Source of the DNA: Myxocyprinus asiaticus | Lineage: Eukaryota; Chordata; Actinopteri; Cypriniformes; Catostomidae | DNA: 64,000 bases | Direction of reading: 5' to 3' | NCBI RefSeq assembly: GCF_019703515.2 | Contig: NC_059372.1 | Coordinates: 11,331,492 to 11,395,491, forward strand | In this document: positions 57,701 to 64,000 of the stretch, piece by piece | Layout of the letters: each line of letters opens with the position of its first letter | Numbering within the stretch: position 1 is the stretch's first letter | Program-made: the position numbers and the translations under genes | Notes under the pieces: generated by a model | What the model saw: only the letters and a program-made list of their open reading frames with translations | Databases searched by the model: none | Told to the model about the DNA's origin: nothing

Positions 57701-57860
57701 TTTATTTACACCGGAAGTGGCCTGTGTTGCCATCCTGTTGGTCACGTGACAGACGCTCTCCCCAGAGAGCACTTCCGGTAACGGTTCCTGTGTTTGTAAA
57801 CTGAAAAATTGCAAGTCCGATAAGATAATATTGATCTACTGTACGGGAGGAAGAGTAAGG
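57700..57860 (+). promoter_or_regulatory. Predicted TATA-less promoter and first exon of znf740
   Basis: ACCGGAAGTG (57710-57719) and its exact inverted copy CACTTCCGGT (57770-57779) are ETS-type sites. They flank GTCACGTGAC (57741-57750), a 10-bp palindromic E-box of the USF/MAX class, and GCCATCCTG, which is YY1-like. CpGs are enriched relative to the surroundings. A GT donor (AAG then GTAAAC) at 57860 could end a non-coding first exon. The next plus-strand gene is znf740, whose first coding exon is at 59103. ETS/YY1/E-box combinations are usual for housekeeping promoters. Confidence 0.55.
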
Positions 57861-59102
57861 TAAACAAATACATGCAGAATGCAATACTATTTGTATTGCA
57901 CATATAACAGTAACTAAGAGACGACTCACTGTTCAAAAAGCATTTCAAGATAAAGTTAACTTAAATAGACCGTGAACTCGCGCGCTGTTGTGCTGTGAAG
58001 GGGATGAATGGATGTGAATGGATATGTGTACATCAACAATGTGTTTACAGATTAGATAGAAGAAGAATGCTTTTACAGATCTGAACTAATGCACTTTCTT
58101 GCTTTTAATATTTGCCTTTATATGCATGCATATATTGTGGTTTATAGTCAGCACAAGCTGCAAGGCAACTTTTATTTTATTGCCTGTAATTACAGACTCG
58201 ATTAGTTGTAATTACGTGTATTAACTTTCTTTGGCTTGACTTTCTTTAGATTGCATTGTGTTTGCCATGTGATCATACTGATGCAATCTTATGTTTTATC
58301 TCTTGTAATGAATTTAACCTGCAAGAAGACCCTGTTGGTTGCCAAATCCTTCACATCATACAATATATATATAATATTCCTTCACTCACTCACACTAATC
58401 TTTATGTCTGTTGGTTATTCCAATCATAATTTGTTCATTTTGCATAGTACAACTACTTTATACATATACATATGCACCTCATTTCTTTCATTGAAACCGT
58501 GCCTTCGTGTTTTCCATGATTTATAATTGTGTTGAAGAAGGAATATAATTGTGCTGGAAGCAAAGAGGGTGCTTCAAATAAATCTGCTTTTTCATTCTAG
58601 TGAATCCCAGATCCCGACTGACATGATCCAAAATCAACAGGGCATAAACTCTCTGATGTATTCCTACCATTCCAGTTTGACAGAACCAATGAGAATCCAT
58701 TTAATTCAGTTTCAGTTTTGAACTGCTTTGTTTCCAGATGTCATTTAGGGATTCTTGACGCCTGGAAATGTGACAAACCAATTACCGAAACCAAACTCTG
58801 TGCCTTAAAAACACAGTCCTATAAGCCTACACAAACAGAGGCTTGGCAAAAATACATGGAAAATGTCTGATTCTAGCGAATAAAATCTGGGATTTGTCCT
58901 CGGTTGACAACTTATGTTATTGGTGGGCTGGATATGTGGCAACATCATAGACAGAGGTGGATATTACCCTGGCTTTAAATCCCCCCTTTTGTTTCTAGGC
59001 TTGGGCCCCTGATGATCGGGGCTTGTGTGGTCTTTAAATATTCTCCCTGCCCAGAGCGAAGGTCTATCCCCCAACATACACACACATACTCTCACCACTG
59101 CG

Positions 59103-61446
59103 ATGTCACACCTTTCCAACAGCTCAGTGCGAGATCACATGAAATGGGTCAGTGTTTTTCCCCCCTTCATCTGCATTTGTTCACATTAGTTGTTGCCTGT
59201 CAAAAAGGCTGTCATTTTCATTTATTTTGCTTCAACTGGCTGTTCTGTGCTTTAATTCTAAATCAGTTACGCAAGCTAACTTTTTCTCTGTGATCACAGA
59301 ACCTACACAGATTATTTACAGTAAAAGTTTGAATTTCACAAATAATGTCAAGAACATGTCCATCATATTTCACGCAAAATCAAAAGAAATACGAAAATTT
59401 ACATTTGCATTTAGTCATTTAGCAGACGCATTTGTTTCAACCAAAGTGACTAACAAATAAGGAACATAACAAGCAATTTGTATTATTCAAATAAAATAAT
59501 GCCTAATTTTAGGCCCATTGGGATTTTTGCGTTGTGACAGTGTTTTCTTGATCATTGTGACATCATTCACAACTATACCCACAACCATCATGCAAGTGAT
59601 GGGAAATCCCATTTTCATTACTGTAATGTGAATGATTAATTTATAACATATTTATACAGCATAATAGTATTTGTTGTACTGCCTTTAATATAATGGGCCC
59701 TATTAAAGAGCGCTATATCATAAGTCATTGGGCATGGCCATGAAGTTTTGGTATTTTCGTGTAAGCATGCACTAAGCCTAGGCGCAAATGCGTTTGCCAA
59801 AATTGCGTGCTCAAAGCACTAATGGGCTGGGTTAAGTGCCATCTATTTCTGAGATTCTTCTCCGTCACCATCTGCGATACTCCATTCCCTGTCAAGCACC
59901 AGCGATATAAACAAAGACAGCACATTCATAAGAAGTTGGTAGTGTAAATTGACTGTATGCAATGAATCAGAAGAATAGAAATATGGACTTACGTTCTTTT
60001 GTGCATTAACTGCATCCTTGTTGAATGTCAGGCACATTTCTATGACAGTGACACTCTCCTTTTCTGCGCATGGATAATGTGTCTCACGTCAGGATTTGTA
60101 CAATCTGTTAAATTATTGAGAATGTAAGTATTATTAACAATTTTCATCTACTTACATGGCCAGTATTAACAGTGATTTTATTTGCACGCACTTCTATCGG
60201 TCGATTTTGATCTTGAAAAATTCATTTATTAAAACATGAACAAATGAAACCAAAAATATTTCTAAATTCAAATTACACTTCAAGCGAAATAAAAATATGA
60301 TCAATAAATATCAAATCCTTAACATTTTACTCCAACTTCTTCCACTGAGTTCTTCTACAGAGTTTGGACATGAACTTTAGTACCACCTGCTGGTGAAATC
60401 TCCAAATGCAGGAACTGAGTTAAGACTTTGCGCTGAAAACAGACGTGGTATTGAAACATCTTAGCGTAATGACCTTTCTCTCAAGAAAAATGGCAAATTG
60501 CATTTTGCGCCACTTCATTAACGTACAATACACCCACAGTTTGAGCGCATACACCCACAGATAGCTCAAACACTCCCACCCACGGCCACTTGCGCTTGCA
60601 AGAAAATTGAGCTTAGAATTGGCGCTCTCATAAAAATTGGATAAGATGTTGCGCATGGTCATAGCGCGTAACGTTGTGCTTTGCTTAGGAAAATAGAGCC
60701 CATGGTGATTTTAATGAAAAACATTACATTTGAATATATTATTTGAAATTACAGTACAAAATTACAACAGTAATTATTACAGTAATGCGAAAATCTTTAA
60801 GGTCCTCCTGCAAAAAAAAGTCTTTTTTGTAACAAATATGACCCAGACATGTTCTTGACAAGTTTCATAAGATTCTCCCAATTAGGGTTGGGCGATATAC
60901 CGGTTAAGTTGATGTCCCAGTAGAAATGTGTCAACTTGTAGACATTTTCAAGTGTCGTTTCTATCGTGGTTACCCAAAATGCCACATTAAAATCTTTATA
61001 TTATTTTTATCTGCCATTTTGAATCACTTTTTCATATAAATGTGTATATATTGTGGTATATTGTTATCAACCAAAAAATGTCAAGAATATTGCGAAATAA
61101 ATGTTTGCTAATATCGCCCACCCCTACACCCAATATGACTTTGGAGTTGCAAACTGAAAAAATTTGGTTTACTTAATTTGGGTCCCACTTGATCCACATT
61201 TCAAGTCAAATTTCGAAATCGTCTCAGATTAAGTTGTTGTGCTTATGTACACAGGCTGGGTTGCTGGGTTGTGAAGCGGTGCTGTCCAGCATGGCACTCA
61301 TGCAGGCCGGCTCGATGCCCAATTATAAGAAGATGGGCTCTTATCTGGGCCAGGGACAGAGAGAAAACAATCACAACCACAATCAGGAGACCCATAGCCA
61401 GCATGGCCACATGGTGCTACCCTCAGGAGTCAGCTGCCCACCACTG
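59103..61446 (+). CDS. znf740: Zinc finger protein 740, first two coding exons (partial gene)
   Basis: Exon 59103-59147 encodes MSHLSNSSVRDHMKW and ends at a GTCAGT donor. Exon 61255-61446 follows an ACACAG acceptor and encodes AGLLGCEAVLSSMALMQAGS, then a KKMGSYLGQGQREN segment and a His/Asn-rich stretch ending LPSGVSCPPL before a GTAAGA donor. Both junctions are phase 0. The LLGCE...S and KKM elements resemble the start of human ZNF740 (LLACEG..., KKMMLSQ). The C2H2 fingers come from exons beyond 64000. ZNF740 is a putative sequence-specific nuclear regulator; its targets are poorly known. It follows csad in the same orientation, as I recall for human 12q13. The naming rests on a short N-terminus plus synteny. 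Confidence 0.75.
59395..59480 (-). mobile_element. LINE 3' tail fragment
   Basis: ATTTAGTCATTTAGCAGACG followed by GGAACATAACAAGCAATTTG matches the tail of the LINE at 50126. There is no coding part. It lies in the znf740 intron. Confidence 0.75.
59692..60703. mobile_element. Non-autonomous element with ATGGGCCCTATT ends
   Basis: ATGGGCCCTATTAAAGAGCG at the left and AAATAGAGCCCAT at the right are inverted ends about 1.0 kb apart. Short internal inverted units include AAGCCTAGGCGC and GCGCTTGC blocks. It is non-coding and lies in the znf740 intron. Confidence 0.6.
60883..61126. mobile_element. Short hAT-type MITE (244 bp)
   Basis: The ends TAGGGTTGGGCGATAT and ATATCGCCCACCCCTA are inverted with two mismatches or gaps. 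The flanking octamers CTCCCAAT (60875-60882) and CACCCAAT (61127-61134) match at 7 of 8, indicating an 8-bp target-site duplication. It ends 128 bp before znf740 coding exon 2. Confidence 0.75.
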
Positions 61447-62079
61447 GTAAGAGGACATAATAATTTTTTAATCATTACAGATTACTTAATCATAATGTTT
61501 TAAAATGTCACTGTGGTATATCATTTAAATCAATGTTTTAGATTACATTTTTTAAAACAGGCTAAAATTGTATAGACAGTAAAGCACAGTAAATCATCAG
61601 GATTCTTACGACTTTTCTAAATTTGGCTAATTCGTATGATATCGTGCGACTGCACTCGTTTTAATTCCCACAACTTTCACTACAGCCAATGATGTCGCTG
61701 GACATCGTTTCCACATAATACGCGACAATTACTTGCTTCTGTTACACACAACAGCTTCCTATCATGTTTACACACTCTACTGATCGGTTAAGTTTAGATA
61801 AGGGGTTTGGATAAGGGCAAACTTAACGCCTCATGCACGAAACTCGTGCTTACTTCCACATTAAACATCCGGAAATTTGCACGTGATGAAATCGTACGAG
61901 TTTATGCAAACAAAATCGTACGACATCACACGAAATAGCCACCTCGTAAATTATGTACGACATTTCGTGAGATCGGGTTGGTAAAGCATATACAATGGAA
62001 GTCTAGTGGCAAGGTATTCTGCTTGTATTAATTCTTCTGTGTCATTTGAGCTGTAAAGTTGTCTAAATCATCCTTTTAG
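61447..62079. other. znf740 intron with a TACGA-rich repeat and half of a family A-like MITE
   Basis: Between 61603 and 61980 there are paired units such as CTTACGACTTTTCTAAATTT and CGTACGAGTTTATGCAAAC / CGTAAATTATGTACGACATTT, a repeat common in cyprinids. From 62020 a family A-like inner sequence (TAATTCTTCTGTGTCATTTG) leads into the hAT element. Confidence 0.5.
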
Positions 62080-63615
62080 TAGGGATGCACCGATACCACT
62101 TTTTCTCTTCCGATCCGATATCGGAAATCTCAGTATCGGCCGATCCCGATCCGATACCAGTGTTGTTTTTTTGCATAATCAGTTTAGAATGTCTTTACAT
62201 TATTGCGTGGAACTAACTGGGAGTACTCTTTAATATGTAAAGAAACACAAACCTCTAACTACACATTATTTCAATATAAACGTATCGCGTATTAAGAAAA
62301 ACGTTATTGTTAACTAGTATACTGGATATGTAGCAGCAAAATTAACAGTAATTCCAGTATAAGTCATCAGTAGAAAAGAAGCCTTTATTTTTGTGCAATT
62401 GTTTTTGTGCAGTTTTTTTTCAACTTGTATCTGGACTTTAAAGGATTCAGACCTCTTTTTTGTTCAATTTAGTTGTAAAACATCAGTCCACTTTTCATTC
62501 ACAAAGTTATTTTTTGGAACCCATTCAACTTAAATATTATTATAATTTGTAAACAAATGATAATAATAATAATATATTATAATAGTAATATATCTCAATC
62601 GTGCACCTTTTGTCATGGATCCACCAGTCTCTCTCTCTCTCTCTTTCTTCCTCACTGCTGTCACAGCGCTCACTCTCCCCTGAGTTCTGATTACATGCAC
62701 CTGCATATCATTAGTGGCTAATCAAGGACTGCCTATATACCCCGCTTCCACACACACTCTTTGTCTGTTCTCATCGATAGTATCTCTGAGACTCCACACC
62801 TGTCTACTATGTCAAACATACCTATGTCTTCATTATTGCCTGCAAGCATCACAAGACTGTAGTGAGTTATCTGTTCATCGTGTCTATACCCTGTCTGGAT
62901 ATTACTCACCTGCTGTTTGCCACTCTGCTCAACTGGATTTACTCACAATGTTTACATCACTATTTCAATCATCTGTTTAATAAACCCTGCTACTGAGTTC
63001 ATATCTCTGCCTCCGTGAGTCTCTCCATGACCCTTTAACTTTTAAACCCTCACGCTTTTATTTTGACATTCTGAACTCTCCAGGAAGTCCTGTATGTGTC
63101 TGTTTGTAGGCAAGTTCACAGTAGTTTAATTCGCTTCTTATTCAAATTCTGGTAAAAAAGCACCTCCAGTGCCGTTCTAAATGCATATTATAAGTGAAAC
63201 GAGCTATTGAGCATCTACATCTGAGATGTTGTTCGTGAGTAGCGCTCAAATGTTGCGCCCCGCATGAAGGCTAAAAATAGCCGCGGGTGTGTGTCAACAG
63301 AGCAGCGCCATTCAATAATGCACTGGAGATGCGCGTGCATTTTATATATTTACTTATTAAACACAGCCTTTTGTGATTCACAGAGCTATTGCACGTCTTC
63401 AAGTGGCTTTGAATAAAATATTGCACGAGTCATATGAACTACTTTAATTGTGTTTTAATGGTTCTTTTATGTCATTTTTTGAGCTTGACAGTAACGAACA
63501 TGACTAACACACAGTATCGGATTTGGATCGGGCTCGTCGGACCGATACCCGATCCGTTTAAAAATGTCCGTATCGGAGCCGATACCGATCCAGGTATCGG
63601 ATCGGTGCATCCCTA
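62080..63615. mobile_element. Non-autonomous hAT element with perfect 8-bp target-site duplication
   Basis: TAGGGATGCACCGATAC at the left and ATCGGTGCATCCCTA at the right are terminal inverted repeats. The octamer CCTTTTAG occurs exactly before (62072-62079) and after (63616-63623) the element. Subterminal repeats of the ATCGG/CCGAT type are dense in the first and last 110 bp, as expected for transposase-binding sites. There is no transposase. An LTR-like block (62611-63031) is nested inside. Confidence 0.9.
62611..63031 (+). mobile_element. Candidate solo LTR inside the hAT element
   Basis: A 421-bp block starts TGTCATGGATCC and ends TCCATGAC, i.e. inverted ends TGTCATGGA/TCCATGAC(C). It has a TATATACCCCGCTTCC TATA-like motif at 62732-62750 and an AATAAACCCTGCTACTGAG poly(A)-signal region near 62978-62996, the layout of a Ty3/gypsy-type LTR. 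Flanks share CTTT. No internal region or second LTR was seen, so a solo LTR left by recombination is the simplest reading. Confidence 0.5.
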
Positions 63616-63623
63616 CCTTTTAG

Positions 63624-64000
63624 TGGTGGAACTGCTGTTCTAGGTGGATGAACTTCTAGATACCGACGTAATTAATGTGTGTACACAGTACTTTGCAAAT
63701 TTTTGCAGAAATATACCGGGTTCACAGTCTTTACATTGTCATGACAGGAGTTGAAACATTGGATGTCACTTTGCACATATGAGTTTAATTAGTGATTTTA
63801 TCACACTGGTCTCATGTTAACATGTATAAAGTTTATATATTGTGTTTGTACTTTTGAAACAGTGTGTATTTTAACATTTATTCAGGTGTCTTGTGTCGTC
63901 AGTGCATTACTGTAAACATGTTTTTTGTTTGTTTTTATAAACTGAGGGACAAATCAAAATCATTTTCCATGGTACAACTTGAATGAAACATTCATTTAAA
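63624..64000. other. Other half of the family A-like MITE, end of window
   Basis: This resembles the inner part of family A copies: GTGATTTTATCACACT, CATGTTAACATGTATAAAG and TTTTGAAACAGTGTGTATTT near 63790-63880 recall the blocks at 29860-29940. With the left half before 62072 it would make one MITE cut by the hAT insertion. No znf740 exon is seen here. Confidence 0.55.

Overview
The window is vertebrate nuclear DNA from a teleost fish, most likely a cyprinid or close relative. It has small exons with GT/AG introns, AT-rich introns with long (CA)n/(TA)n tracts, and dense DNA transposons (several Tc1/mariner subfamilies, hAT elements, long-inverted-repeat MITEs). It also carries two copies of a tRNA-derived SINE of the HAmo type and LINE fragments. 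I name no species.

Layout. (1) 1-1787: a Tc1 remnant and the last coding exon of spryd3 (+). (2) About 6.4-32.0 kb: lima1 (EPLIN) on the minus strand, ten coding exons plus a 5' UTR exon, with a CCAAT/TATA/CACCC-type promoter near 31.95-32.05 kb. Joined, the exons keep one frame and give about 691 residues with the single LIM domain, the short motif around MMFEKGEP and the acidic C-terminus of EPLIN. (3) 32.1-39.8 kb: intergenic, repeat-rich (SINE, LINE fragment, tandem duplication, MITE, near-complete Tc1), with a CpG-containing block at 36.66-36.86 kb that carries ISRE-like and ETS motifs. (4) 39828-41275: a three-exon gene for a 219-residue CARD plus death-domain adaptor resembling CRADD/RAIDD but not clearly its orthologue. 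(5) 47019-54769: csad, all 13 coding exons (503 aa), a PLP-dependent cysteine sulfinic acid decarboxylase. (6) 57.7-61.4 kb: promoter and first two coding exons of znf740; its zinc-finger exons lie beyond the window.

The order spryd3 ... csad-znf740 matches a gene block I recall from human 12q13, which supports the calls. The genes do not form a pathway: lima1 bundles actin, csad makes hypotaurine/taurine precursor, the CARD-DD protein is probably an apoptosis or innate-immune adaptor, and znf740 is a putative DNA-binding protein.

No prokaryote-type system (CRISPR, operon, phage) is present. The unusual content is structural: a 2.2-kb inverted repeat inside a lima1 intron, a 0.57-kb AT-rich palindrome inside a csad intron, three-layer nested transposons with target-site duplications, a MITE ending 26 bp before the csad start codon, MITE-borne poly(A) signals after lima1, and a symmetric ETS/E-box/ETS block at the likely znf740 promoter. 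All exon joins were made by eye from splice sites, frame and family resemblance; no alignment was run.
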